NCBI RefSeq assembly: GCF_039909015.1
Contig: NZ_CP150919.1
Location: 2,642,501-2,706,500, forward strand
Origin: Pseudomonas grandcourensis
GTDB lineage: Bacteria; Pseudomonadota; Gammaproteobacteria; Pseudomonadales; Pseudomonadaceae
DNA length: 64,000 nucleotides
Reading direction: 5' to 3'
Part shown: in pieces, positions 50,870 through 59,406 of the stretch
Layout of the letters: each line of letters starts with the position of its first letter
How positions within the stretch are numbered: the first letter of the stretch is position 1
Notes under the pieces: generated by a model
The model's database searches: none
What the model was told of the DNA's origin: nothing
Seen by the model: only the letters and a program-made list of their open reading frames with translations
Made by a program: the position numbers and the translations under genes

Positions 50870-51532
50870 ATGCCAAGCAATGGTCAGTTCGAGAGGGCGC
50901 CTGTCCTTGACCCTGTCGAGCGCATTACCGAGGTGATCTTCGGCCTGCTGATGGCCATGACGTTCACCGGCACCATCAGCGTGGCCACGGCAGACCAGGC
51001 AGCCGAACGCACGATGATGATTGCCGCACTCGGCTGCAATCTCGCCTGGGGACTGGCCGATGCGGTCATGTACCTGTTGCGCGCACTGGTCGAGCGCACG
51101 CGCAGGATCAAGTTGTACATGGCCTTGCGCAATGGCACGGACGCCGCGGCCGGTCAGGCGCTCGTTGCGCAGGTGTTGCCGTTGCAATTGGCGACGGCGG
51201 CCGGCAGCGAAGGCCTGGAGTTGTTGCGCCGTCGGCTGCTCGATCAGCCCTCCTTGCCGATCAGGGCGGGCCTGGGCTGGAGCGACTTCAGGGGCGCCCT
51301 CGGTGTTTTCCTGTTGGTCGTGGGCTCGACATTTCCGCTGGTGGTGCCGTTCATATTGCTCGATCAGACGGCACTCGCCATTCGCCTGTCCAACCTGATC
51401 GGACTCGTGGTGCTGTTCATCGCAGGCTGGATGCTCGCCAGATACGCTGGCGCCACGCAATGGCAGGGTGGGGTGATCATGGCCGCCTCGGGGGGTGTGC
51501 TGATCCTTGCGATCATTGCGCTGGGCGGCTGA
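50870..51532 (+). CDS. VIT1/CCC1-family membrane protein
   Basis: This 220-residue integral membrane protein has a VIT-like first helix (DPVERITEVIFGLLMAMTFTG) and about five predicted spans. The VIT1/CCC1 family includes iron and manganese transporters. I chose the ATG at 50870 because the conserved part starts there and GGGGTG precedes it; a longer frame from 50747 adds an unconserved head. The transported ion cannot be read from sequence. Confidence 0.75.
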   Translation: MPSNGQFERAPVLDPVERITEVIFGLLMAMTFTGTISVATADQAAERTMMIAALGCNLAWGLADAVMYLLRALVERTRRIKLYMALRNGTDAAAGQALVAQVLPLQLATAAGSEGLELLRRRLLDQPSLPIRAGLGWSDFRGALGVFLLVVGSTFPLVVPFILLDQTALAIRLSNLIGLVVLFIAGWMLARYAGATQWQGGVIMAASGGVLILAIIALGG

Positions 51533-51557
51533 CAGCCGGTCATAAATCAACACACTA

Positions 51558-51576
51558 AAGACTCATTCTCATTTAC
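51558..51576 (-). promoter_or_regulatory. Fur-box-like sequence
   Basis: On the minus strand GTAAATGAGAATGAGTCTT matches 12 of 19 positions of the Fur consensus GATAATGATAATCATTATC. It lies 34 bp upstream of the di-iron hydroxylase gene and 26 bp after the VIT-family gene. Iron regulation of either is inferred. Confidence 0.35.
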
Positions 51577-51609
51577 AATTGCCCTTCCATTTACGTTGGG
51601 CAGCCCGGT

Positions 51610-52692
51610 ATGGATGTTCTTGCCGCAATCCATCTTTATTTATCCCAGTGGGTGTTTGAGCCGGTCACCCGGCAGTTCCTGGGCATTTTCGACTTCAACG
51701 GCAGACTCGGTCTAGCCTTTCTCTGCATGTCTTACGGCGTCGCCTATTGCCTGTTCCGCCACCGAAAATCCCGGGGTCTGACCGATGCGCGCTCGTTCGG
51801 CCAGTTCATCGGCGGCCGCCGGGTGTACCTGCATCGCTCGGCGCTGCTCGACTACCGCTACTACTTCGTACTCGCCGTCCTCAAGGTTGCCCTGGTGCTG
51901 CCCATCGTCGGCCTGGTGGATCCGTACGTCTTGCGTTCAGCAGACTACATCGCGTTCTTCACCCAGCTGTGGGGCGCACGTACACAAGTGGAGGAGCACC
52001 TGGCGCTGACCCTGCTCTATGGGCTGGGGGTATTTCTGGTCAAGGACTTCAGCCATTACTGGGGCCATCGCGCTTTTCATTCGCGGTATCTGTGGGCCTT
52101 CCACAAGGTCCATCATTCGGCGCCCGTGCTGGTGCCGGCGACCGCCAGCCGCGTGCACTTTCTGGAAGAAGTGGTCGAAAAGCTCACGGACATCATCTGC
52201 GTCGGCGCGTTTGCCGGTGTTTTCTGGTACGTCTGTGGCGGGGAGATCAGCCGCTATACCTTGTTTGGCGTGACCTACATCGTATTCGTCTTCAATGCCC
52301 TGGCGGCCAACCTGCGTCACAGCCACGTCTGGTTTTCCTTCGGGCCGGTGCTGGAGCGGGTGCTGAGCAGCCCGGCGCAACACCAGATTCATCACAGCGA
52401 CGCACCGCGACACTTCAACAAGAACTTCGGCATCAATCTGTCACTGTGGGACTGGATGTTCGGCACGCTCTACGTCACCCGGTCCAGACCCGAGTCCATT
52501 CACTTCGGCACCGGTGAGAACGATCACGAGCGTTACCTGACGCTGCAGGGGTTGATCGTCACGCCTTTCGTGGATATCGCCCGCAAATTCTGGCCTGTAA
52601 AACCCCGGAAAGCACAGCCTCAAAGCGGATCTGATCCGTATTTTTCAACGCAATCTGCCTCTGTAACGGATGCAGTCGCCAGCCCACAATAA
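51610..52692 (+). CDS. Sterol desaturase/fatty-acid hydroxylase-family di-iron enzyme
   Basis: This 360-residue integral membrane protein has the histidine clusters of the di-iron hydroxylase family: HYWGHRAFH, HKVHHS and QHQIHHS, with four or five membrane segments. It should hydroxylate or desaturate a lipid using iron and oxygen. The substrate is unknown. A Fur-like site upstream fits the iron requirement. A perfect 9-bp hairpin follows the gene. Confidence 0.88.
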   Translation: MDVLAAIHLYLSQWVFEPVTRQFLGIFDFNGRLGLAFLCMSYGVAYCLFRHRKSRGLTDARSFGQFIGGRRVYLHRSALLDYRYYFVLAVLKVALVLPIVGLVDPYVLRSADYIAFFTQLWGARTQVEEHLALTLLYGLGVFLVKDFSHYWGHRAFHSRYLWAFHKVHHSAPVLVPATASRVHFLEEVVEKLTDIICVGAFAGVFWYVCGGEISRYTLFGVTYIVFVFNALAANLRHSHVWFSFGPVLERVLSSPAQHQIHHSDAPRHFNKNFGINLSLWDWMFGTLYVTRSRPESIHFGTGENDHERYLTLQGLIVTPFVDIARKFWPVKPRKAQPQSGSDPYFSTQSASVTDAVASPQ

Positions 52693-52697
52693 GTCTT

Positions 52698-52728
52698 CGG
52701 TACAGCAACCCTCGGCACCGCTGTACCG
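52698..52728 (+). terminator. Hairpin after the di-iron hydroxylase
   Basis: CGGTACAGC and GCTGTACCG form a perfect 9-bp stem with a 13-nt loop just after the stop codon. No T-run follows. Confidence 0.5.
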
Positions 52729-52752
52729 CCAATTCATAGTGTGGGAGGCCCC

Positions 52753-52836
52753 ATGGCCAAGATGACGATTTTTCTCGGCGGTTTTCTGCTGTTGACCATC
52801 CTGATCGGTATGCTCGCGACGATTCCGCCGACGTGA
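52753..52836 (+). CDS. 27-residue single-span membrane protein
   Basis: The frame encodes MAKMTIFLGGFLLLTILIGM then LATIPPT, a single hydrophobic helix. GGGAGG lies five bases before the ATG, which strongly supports translation. Its stop codon abuts the end of the mug gene on the other strand. Function unknown. Confidence 0.6.
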   Translation: MAKMTIFLGGFLLLTILIGMLATIPPT

Positions 52837-53358
52837 TTACACCCGTTGCTGCGCGTCGACGGCCAGGCGCAGTTCACGGTAGGCCGTGACCAGTTGCTCG
52901 AGGCTGAACCCTCGATTTCTCCCGCTGGGGTTGGGCAGGACCCAGACCGAGGCATTGCCGAACGTCTTGGGCTGCAAGCCCCAGGCAATCTCCCGCTGAC
53001 CGGTCAGCGCGCTCCACGCCGCCTTGCCCAGGAACGCCACGAAACGCGGCGCATGGCGGGCGATTTTCTGTTCGAAGTCGGCAGCGGCGGCGGTGAACTC
53101 GTGCAAGGACAACTGATCGGCACTGGCCGTCGGGCGTTCCACCACCGCGGTCAATCCGCAGTGATAACTCAAGATCGTCCGATCGTTTTCCGGTTGCACA
53201 AGCTCTGGGGTAAACCCGGCAAGATGCAGCGTGCGCCAGAAACGATTGCCGCGCCCGGCAAAATGGTGCCCCTGGGCGGCGGCCGTCATGCCGGGGTTGA
53301 TGCCGCAAAAGATCACGGCCAATTGCCCGGCGAGGATATCTTCGAGCTTTTCACTCAC
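52837..53358 (-). CDS. mug: G/U mismatch-specific DNA glycosylase Mug
   Basis: This 173-residue uracil-DNA glycosylase-superfamily enzyme removes uracil and ethenocytosine opposite guanine. GINPGMTAAAQGHHFAGRGNRFW (from residue 19) holds the Mug-type catalytic Asn21 motif, and LPNPSGRNRGF is the second conserved loop. It starts with GTG and overlaps the TetR stop by eight bases, so it is co-transcribed with that regulator gene. Confidence 0.92.
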   Translation of the reverse strand: MSEKLEDILAGQLAVIFCGINPGMTAAAQGHHFAGRGNRFWRTLHLAGFTPELVQPENDRTILSYHCGLTAVVERPTASADQLSLHEFTAAAADFEQKIARHAPRFVAFLGKAAWSALTGQREIAWGLQPKTFGNASVWVLPNPSGRNRGFSLEQLVTAYRELRLAVDAQQRV

Positions 53359-53977
53359 CGCAGATCACTCTGATTGCATTGCGTGCCAGCTCCGTCAGGT
53401 CGGCTCGGGATTTACCGGCCCGGGCACGTATCGAAATGCTGTGCAGCAGGGACGAGGCGAGCACGGCCAGGGCGGCCGGATCTGCATTGTCTTTCAACTC
53501 GCCGGCCTCTTTCGCCGCTTGCAATCGAACTTCCAGATCGGCATCCAGCCGGCTCAACCGGTCGGACAGCACCTCGCGAATCTGCGGGTCCTCGACGGCT
53601 TCAGTAGTTGCCGTGCCGATGGCGAAGCAGCCGCGGGGCTGGCCGTCGCCCGAGAAGTAAATCGATAACTGCCCCTCGTAGAAACGCTGCAAGGCCTCGG
53701 CCAACGGCAGGTCCAGGTCTGTCAGCGCCTCGTGCATGGACGCCGCGGCAAACTCCCAATACTGCTCCAGCGCTTTGATATAGAGCGCGTGCTTGTCGCC
53801 GAATGCCGCATAGAGGCTGGGGCGATTCATGCCGGCGGCGGTGGCGATGCTGTCCAGCGACGCGCCGGAATAGCCGGTGTTCCAGAACACACCGAGTGCC
53901 TGCTGCAACGCTGTCTGCGGGTCGTAGGCCCGAGGGCGGCCGCGGCCTTTGCCCTCTGTCGATTTATTTTGTGCCAT
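53351..53977 (-). CDS. TetR-family regulator of the EmrAB-OprM operon
   Basis: This 208-residue repressor has a helix-turn-helix at about residues 30-58 (YSGASLDSIATAAGMNRPSLYAAFG) and a C-terminal TetR domain. The start at 53977 follows an AAGGA; an in-frame TTG three codons upstream is a weaker option. TTTTGT-N10-ACAAAA lies over its own start. It is divergent from the efflux genes, so it likely represses them and itself, with mug read from the same transcript. Confidence 0.88.
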   Translation of the reverse strand: MAQNKSTEGKGRGRPRAYDPQTALQQALGVFWNTGYSGASLDSIATAAGMNRPSLYAAFGDKHALYIKALEQYWEFAAASMHEALTDLDLPLAEALQRFYEGQLSIYFSGDGQPRGCFAIGTATTEAVEDPQIREVLSDRLSRLDADLEVRLQAAKEAGELKDNADPAALAVLASSLLHSISIRARAGKSRADLTELARNAIRVICGE

Positions 53978-53988
53978 GTCGTACAAAA
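53967..53988. promoter_or_regulatory. Inverted repeat TTTTGT-N10-ACAAAA over the TetR start
   Basis: A 6+10+6 dyad covers the start codon of the TetR gene. A related half-site, GGCACAAAAT, recurs about 40 bp further toward the efflux genes. Operator function is inferred. Confidence 0.45.
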
Positions 53989-54237
53989 TCCTTGTGGGAG
54001 GGTGGGTCGAGGGATATTCTTACAGAATGGCACAAAATTAAGGAATCAGAAATTCCTTGTTCCAGGGTTTGTGGTAGCCGAGCGCGAACTGAGTGTTGCG
54101 GCGACGAAACCGACGCGCCGGGAGCGATCCTCCCGGCCGCGCACGGGCTTGCTTCCTTACAGCAGTTATTGACTTCCGGGCCGCTGGCGCTTGCTGCCGA
54201 TGCCGACCCGATTACCCGGCTAAAGGTGAACTCGATC

Positions 54238-55374
54238 ATGACCAAACAGTTCGATATCCCCGCTTCGCAGACCTTCGAGCACCCTGGCCCAAACCCGGCT
54301 GACTCGCGTAACAGCAAACCACTGCAACAGAGGTTGCGTCCCTGGCTGATGGTGGGTGTTCCCATCCTCTTCGCGGCACTGGGCTATGCCCACTTTGTGT
54401 CGGGGCAGGCTTATGTTTCGACCGATAACGCTTACGCCCGGGTGGCGAAGGCCTCGATCAATGCGCGGATCTCCGGGCAAGTGGCAGAGATCGCCGTCGA
54501 GGACAATCAGCAGGTCCGCAAGGGCCAGGTGTTGTTCCGGATCGACCCGAAGCCGTTCCAGATCGCGGTCGACCGCGCGCAAGCACAACTGAGCGTGGCG
54601 CGGCTGCGTATCGACGGGCTCAAGGCCAGCTACCGCCAGCAACAGGCGGAACTGCAATCGGCGAAAGAGTCGGCTGACTTCGACCAAAAGGATTTTGCCC
54701 GCAAGAAGGCCCTGGTCGCTTCGGCGTTCGTGTCGAAGTCCATCTACGAACGCGCCGACACCGACGTGAAGGTGGCGCGGCAGCGGATCGCGTCCATCGA
54801 GCAACAGATCGCCAGCACCGTGGTCGCCTTGAACGGCAATCCGGACATCGATGCCGACAGTCACCCGACGGTGCGCGAGGCCAGGGCGCAGCTCGACGAG
54901 GCGCAGTTGTACCTTTCGTACACCACGGTGTATGCGCCGCAGGATGGCATCGTGGCCAAGGTCGACGACCTGCAGGTGGGCAACCATCTCAACAGCGGCG
55001 CGCCGGCCTTTGCCTTGTTGTCCGGTCACGAGATCTGGATCGAGGCCAACTTCCGCGAGACCGACGTGACCCACATGCGTCCGGGTCAGGAAGCCACCAT
55101 CCGCATCGATACCTACCCGGATCGCGTGTTCAAGGCCCACGTCACCAGCATGAGCCCGGGGGCCGGGTCGGATTTCGCGCTGCTGCCGCCGGAGAATGCC
55201 ACCGGCAACTGGGTCAAGGTGACGCAACGGGTGCCGGTACGGCTTGAGCTCGACGAAGTGGACCCGACGCTGCCGCTGTTCTCCGGGACCAGCGCCACGG
55301 TGCGGATCGACACCCGGTTTCAAAGCCCCTGGTGGCATCCGCTCAAGGCGTTGCTGAGCGCAGGTAACTCCTGA
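54238..55374 (+). CDS. emrA: EmrA-type membrane fusion protein
   Basis: This 378-residue protein has one N-terminal membrane span (about 33-55) followed by the HlyD/EmrA hairpin and lipoyl region (YVSTDNAYARVAKASINARI, RIDPKPFQIAVDRAQAQL). It links the inner-membrane pump to the outer-membrane channel. I took the ATG at 54238 with AAGGTGA upstream; the long frame leftward lacks homology. Stop and next start share one base. Confidence 0.9.
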   Translation: MTKQFDIPASQTFEHPGPNPADSRNSKPLQQRLRPWLMVGVPILFAALGYAHFVSGQAYVSTDNAYARVAKASINARISGQVAEIAVEDNQQVRKGQVLFRIDPKPFQIAVDRAQAQLSVARLRIDGLKASYRQQQAELQSAKESADFDQKDFARKKALVASAFVSKSIYERADTDVKVARQRIASIEQQIASTVVALNGNPDIDADSHPTVREARAQLDEAQLYLSYTTVYAPQDGIVAKVDDLQVGNHLNSGAPAFALLSGHEIWIEANFRETDVTHMRPGQEATIRIDTYPDRVFKAHVTSMSPGAGSDFALLPPENATGNWVKVTQRVPVRLELDEVDPTLPLFSGTSATVRIDTRFQSPWWHPLKALLSAGNS

Positions 55375-56870
55375 TGAATACCCAATCGATGGTAAGTCCC
55401 GGTGGGGAGGGTGCGCGCTCGCTCAGGTTCGCCGCTTTGCTGGCGACCTATATGCAGTCGGCGAACCTGCCGCTGCCGAACTCGGCACTCAGGTTGATTC
55501 AGGGCAGCCTGTCGATGAGCGACGATCAGGCGGGCTGGATTTTCACCTCGTACCTGGCCGCGAGTGCGATCAGCATGCCGCTCGCGAATTGGCTGGCCGG
55601 GCGCTTTGGCTTGAAGTGGGTGTATCAGGCGGCGCTGGCGTTGTTTGTCCTTGGCTTGCTGCTTGCCACGTCGGCGACGACGCCACTGGAATTCGTCGGC
55701 GCGCGCATCGCTCAAGGCATCGCCAGCGGCGTGCTGGCGCCGTTGTCGATGGCGATCGCCATGGAAACCTTGCCGCAGGACAAGCGTGGGAAATTTGGCG
55801 CGAGCTGGACCGCCATCGTGCTGTTCGGCATCGTCAGCGGCCCGAGTATCGGTGGCTGGATCGCCGAGCATTTTGGCTGGCGGCCGATGTTCTACCTCAG
55901 CGTGCCACTGTCGGCGTTTATCTTCCTGGTGGCGGCGCTGTTGCTGACCGAGAAGAAGGCCGAGAAACCGCCGGCGTTCGATTTTTTCGGTTTCGGCACC
56001 TTCACCCTCGGCATGATCAGCCTGCAAATGCTGCTCGACCGGGGTGAGCGCCTGGACTGGTTCGCTTCGCCCGAGATCTGGCTGGAGGCCGTGGCGTCTG
56101 CGCTGGGGATCTACCTGTTCGTGGTGCATGTGCTGACCTCGAAGGTGCATTTCCTCAACAAGCGCCTGTTCAAGGACCGCAACTTCGTGTTGTCGACGGT
56201 GATCTTTTTCGCCCTCGGTTTCGTGCTGTTGTCGACCATGGCCCTGACCTCGCCGATGCTGGACGAGATTCTCGGCTACCCGCCTGACACCACCGGTGCC
56301 TTGACGATTCCCCGTGGCATGGGCCTGGTTGGCGCTTTTCTGCTGATGGGGCGGCTGCCCGAGCGTTTCGACCGTCGTCCCTTCGTGGCGGCAGGCGTGG
56401 CGGTGGTGGTTTATGCCAACTGGCTGATGCTCGGCTATTCGCCGCTGATGGACGAGTGGCCCGTGGCCGTCGCCGGTGCGATCCAGGGCGTGGGCCTGGG
56501 CATCCTGATGCCGGCGGTGAGCAAGGTCGCGTTCAGCACGCTCGACCCCACGCTGCGCCCCGAAGGCACCGGCCTGTTCAATCTGGCCCGGGTCTACGGC
56601 AGCACGCTGGGCGTGGCGATCGTGCAGCTGTTTTTCTTCAACAACACCCAGGCGATGCACATGGCGCTGGTCAGCAACCTGACGCCGTTCCGCGCCGCTG
56701 CGCATTCGCTGACCTCGGCGCCCTTGCAGGTGCTCGACGGGCTCAACGAAATGATCACCGGCCAGGCCGCGTTCATCGCCGTTATCGACCAGTTCAAGAT
56801 CCTGATGGTGGTGATGCTGGTGGTGAGCCCGCTGGTGTTGTTTCTTCGCAAGCCCGTTGCGGCCAATTAG
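55374..56870 (+). CDS. emrB: EmrB-type MFS multidrug exporter (DHA2)
   Basis: This 498-residue transporter has about 14 membrane segments, as is usual for DHA2 exporters. GWIFTSYLAASAISMPLANWLAGRFG carries motif A-like features, and motif C lies in FGIVSGPSIGGWIAEHFGWR. It should use proton motive force to extrude hydrophobic drugs with the EmrA-like protein and the OprM-like channel that follow in the operon. Confidence 0.92.
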   Translation: MNTQSMVSPGGEGARSLRFAALLATYMQSANLPLPNSALRLIQGSLSMSDDQAGWIFTSYLAASAISMPLANWLAGRFGLKWVYQAALALFVLGLLLATSATTPLEFVGARIAQGIASGVLAPLSMAIAMETLPQDKRGKFGASWTAIVLFGIVSGPSIGGWIAEHFGWRPMFYLSVPLSAFIFLVAALLLTEKKAEKPPAFDFFGFGTFTLGMISLQMLLDRGERLDWFASPEIWLEAVASALGIYLFVVHVLTSKVHFLNKRLFKDRNFVLSTVIFFALGFVLLSTMALTSPMLDEILGYPPDTTGALTIPRGMGLVGAFLLMGRLPERFDRRPFVAAGVAVVVYANWLMLGYSPLMDEWPVAVAGAIQGVGLGILMPAVSKVAFSTLDPTLRPEGTGLFNLARVYGSTLGVAIVQLFFFNNTQAMHMALVSNLTPFRAAAHSLTSAPLQVLDGLNEMITGQAAFIAVIDQFKILMVVMLVVSPLVLFLRKPVAAN

Positions 56871-56889
56871 TTTTCGTGGAGTTTGCCTG

Positions 56890-58368
56890 ATGAATGCTTA
56901 TGCGCTGGTCCTCAACCGCTATCTGCTGCAAACGAAGTTCGCGGGGTTGTCGCTGCTTGCCTTCCTGACCGCCTGCACCGTTGGCCCCGACTATCAACCG
57001 CCGGCGGCGAGTGCGTCACAGCACTATGACCCACAGGCCGAGCAGCGTCTTGCCCAGGGTGATAACCCTCGCATCGACCTCGGCAACAAGGTCAATGGCG
57101 ACTGGTGGTCGGCCTTTGGCTCGCCGAAACTCGACCGCGTGGTGCGGCGTGCCATCGACGGCAACCTGGATCTGGTGGCTGCCGATGCGACGATCCGGCA
57201 AGCCGCTTCTTCTGTTGCGGCGGCGCAGGGTACGCTGTATCCGCAGGTCGATTTCGCTGCCGTGGCCGGTCGTCAACGGCTGCACAACGCCAGGGAACCC
57301 GCCATCGCCAATTTCTACGCGATAGGACCGCGAGTGGGGTTCGACCTTGATGTGTTCGGCGGCAACCAGCGGCTGGTTGAACAACAGCAGGCGTTTACCG
57401 ACCTGCAACGGCACCGCTACGAAGCGGCGTACCTGACCCTGACCGGCAACGTTGCCAGCCAGGCGCTGCTGGTGGCTTCCGCCAACGCGCAGATACAGGC
57501 CGTGGAAAAACTGCTGGCCAATGACGCGAAAAACCTTGAACTGGTGCGCATGGCCCAACTCAACGGCAGCACCACGCAGATCGATGTGTCACTGGCCGAG
57601 ACCCGTCTCGCCCAGGACCGCACCTTGTTGCCGCCCCTCGCTCAGCAACGTGACGCGGCACGCCACGCATTGTCGATTCTGACGGGGACGGGGCCGGCGG
57701 ACTGGATCGCTCCCGACTTCGATTTGAGCGAGTTTGCCCTGCCGTCGAACATGCCGGTGAGTCTGCCTTCGGAGATGGCCCACGACCGGCCGGATGTGCT
57801 GCAAGCCGAGGCGCAACTGCACATGGCCAGCGCGGCGGTGGGCGTGGCGACGGCCAACCTCTATCCCCACGTCACGCTGTCGGCGTCCCTGGCGCAGGCG
57901 GCTTCCGGCAATGGCGGCGCGGCACTCTGGGGTTTCGCTGCGGGGTTGGCCGGGCCGCTCTTCGATGGGGGCACGCTCAAGGCGCAGCAGCAGGCCGCCG
58001 TCGACGGTTACAAGGCGACGCTCGCCGGTTACCAGCAAACGGTCATTACCTCGTTCGGGCAGGTCGCCGACACCTTGCAGGCGATCAACCATGACGCCGA
58101 GGAACACCAGGCCCAAACCGATGCCTTGCGCGCGGCCGAATCCAGTTTGCAGTTGAACCAGCAAGCCTTTGCACAAGGCGAGAACAGCATCCTCCAGGTC
58201 CTGGAAGCGGAGCGTGCCTTTGAGCAGGCGCTGCTGGGACAGATCCGCGTGAACACCGCGCAGTACCTCGACACCGTGCAGCTGTTCGTTGCCCTGGGTG
58301 GCAATGCAGTCGGTGCGTTCGAGCAACGCGTGGCGTCCGGCGACGGGCAGAAACCTTCGTATCAATAA
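56890..58368 (+). CDS. OprM/NodT-family outer-membrane efflux channel
   Basis: This 492-residue lipoprotein channel has a lipobox (LLAFLTAC, Cys about residue 30) and then the TolC-like repeats, with TVGPDYQPPAASAS at the mature N-terminus, typical of NodT family. GGAG lies nine bases before the ATG. It completes the TetR-regulated EmrAB tripartite pump. Confidence 0.9.
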   Translation: MNAYALVLNRYLLQTKFAGLSLLAFLTACTVGPDYQPPAASASQHYDPQAEQRLAQGDNPRIDLGNKVNGDWWSAFGSPKLDRVVRRAIDGNLDLVAADATIRQAASSVAAAQGTLYPQVDFAAVAGRQRLHNAREPAIANFYAIGPRVGFDLDVFGGNQRLVEQQQAFTDLQRHRYEAAYLTLTGNVASQALLVASANAQIQAVEKLLANDAKNLELVRMAQLNGSTTQIDVSLAETRLAQDRTLLPPLAQQRDAARHALSILTGTGPADWIAPDFDLSEFALPSNMPVSLPSEMAHDRPDVLQAEAQLHMASAAVGVATANLYPHVTLSASLAQAASGNGGAALWGFAAGLAGPLFDGGTLKAQQQAAVDGYKATLAGYQQTVITSFGQVADTLQAINHDAEEHQAQTDALRAAESSLQLNQQAFAQGENSILQVLEAERAFEQALLGQIRVNTAQYLDTVQLFVALGGNAVGAFEQRVASGDGQKPSYQ

Positions 58369-58391
58369 CGGCTGCGGCCTGGAGTAATCAC

Positions 58392-59342
58392 ATGACTTAT
58401 GAAGCCTTTCACGACGGACTGCGCGATACCGGATTCCTGCTCAACCATGGGGCGGTCGAGATGCCGGCGGTTGGATTCGGCACCTTGTTCCGTGATCTCG
58501 CCACCACGACTGAAGCGGTGAAGGAAGCGCTGGCCGCCGGTTTCCGCCACTTCGATTGTGCCGAGCGCTACAGCAACGAAGCGCAGGTGGGTGTTGCGCT
58601 GATGGAAGTGCTCAAGGCGGGCAAGATTCGCCGCGAGGAGCTGTTCATCACCACCAAACTGTGGAACACCAACCACCGCCCCGAGCGCGTCGAGCCCGCG
58701 TTCGAAGCCAGTTGCCAGCGCCTGCAAGTGGACTACATCGACTGCTACCTGATCCACACGCCGTTTGCCTTTCAACCCGGTGACAACCAGGACCCGCGGG
58801 ACGAGCAGGGCAATGTCATCTACGACGACGGCGTGACGCTGATCGAGACGTGGCGGGCGCTTGAGCGGTTGGTGGATGAGGGGCGGGCGAGGTCCATCGG
58901 TGTGTCCGATATCACGCTGCAGGCGCTGAAAGCGCTGGTCGCCGTCGCCCGGATAAAACCCGCGGTGGTGCAGGTCGAGGCCCACCCTTATTTACCGGAG
59001 TGGGAGTTGCTCGAGTTCTGTAAGGAGCACGGGATCATCGTGCTGGCGTTTGCGCCACTGGGGCACGGCATGGAACCGAATGTGCTGGCAGACCCGGTGC
59101 TTGTCGGCATCGCCCGGCGCCTGCAGAAAACCCCGGCCCAGGTGGCACTGGCCTGGTCGGTACAACGTGGGGTGGCGTTCCTGACCACCTCGGCAACGCC
59201 GAGCCATATCCGGGAAAACATCGATATATCGACCTTGCCGCACAGGGCCATGATGGAGATTCAACAAGACATCACAACCCGTATACGCTTCAACTCGGTG
59301 GTTGAAACCGGTGTCCCCGGGTTCATTCCGCGCAAGCAGTAG
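58392..59342 (+). CDS. Aldo/keto reductase
   Basis: This 316-residue NADPH-dependent reductase has the AKR catalytic residues in view: Asp55-like FDCAERY(S) for the Tyr, Lys in ELFITTKLWN and the His in DCYLIHTPF. The fold ends with the ATP/NADP-binding helix near SATPSHIRENI. It follows the pump operon closely and may be co-transcribed; the substrate is unknown. Confidence 0.88.
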   Translation: MTYEAFHDGLRDTGFLLNHGAVEMPAVGFGTLFRDLATTTEAVKEALAAGFRHFDCAERYSNEAQVGVALMEVLKAGKIRREELFITTKLWNTNHRPERVEPAFEASCQRLQVDYIDCYLIHTPFAFQPGDNQDPRDEQGNVIYDDGVTLIETWRALERLVDEGRARSIGVSDITLQALKALVAVARIKPAVVQVEAHPYLPEWELLEFCKEHGIIVLAFAPLGHGMEPNVLADPVLVGIARRLQKTPAQVALAWSVQRGVAFLTTSATPSHIRENIDISTLPHRAMMEIQQDITTRIRFNSVVETGVPGFIPRKQ

Positions 59343-59406
59343 TTGCCGACGCCAGGGCGGTCCGTCACGGGGCCGTCCTGCTTGCCTATCCCTTGAGGTG
59401 AAAACG

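Noticed and set aside
53803..54237. Upstream extension of the EmrA-like gene
   Set aside because: This stretch lacks homology and overlaps the divergent TetR gene; the start at 54238 has its own ribosome-binding site.
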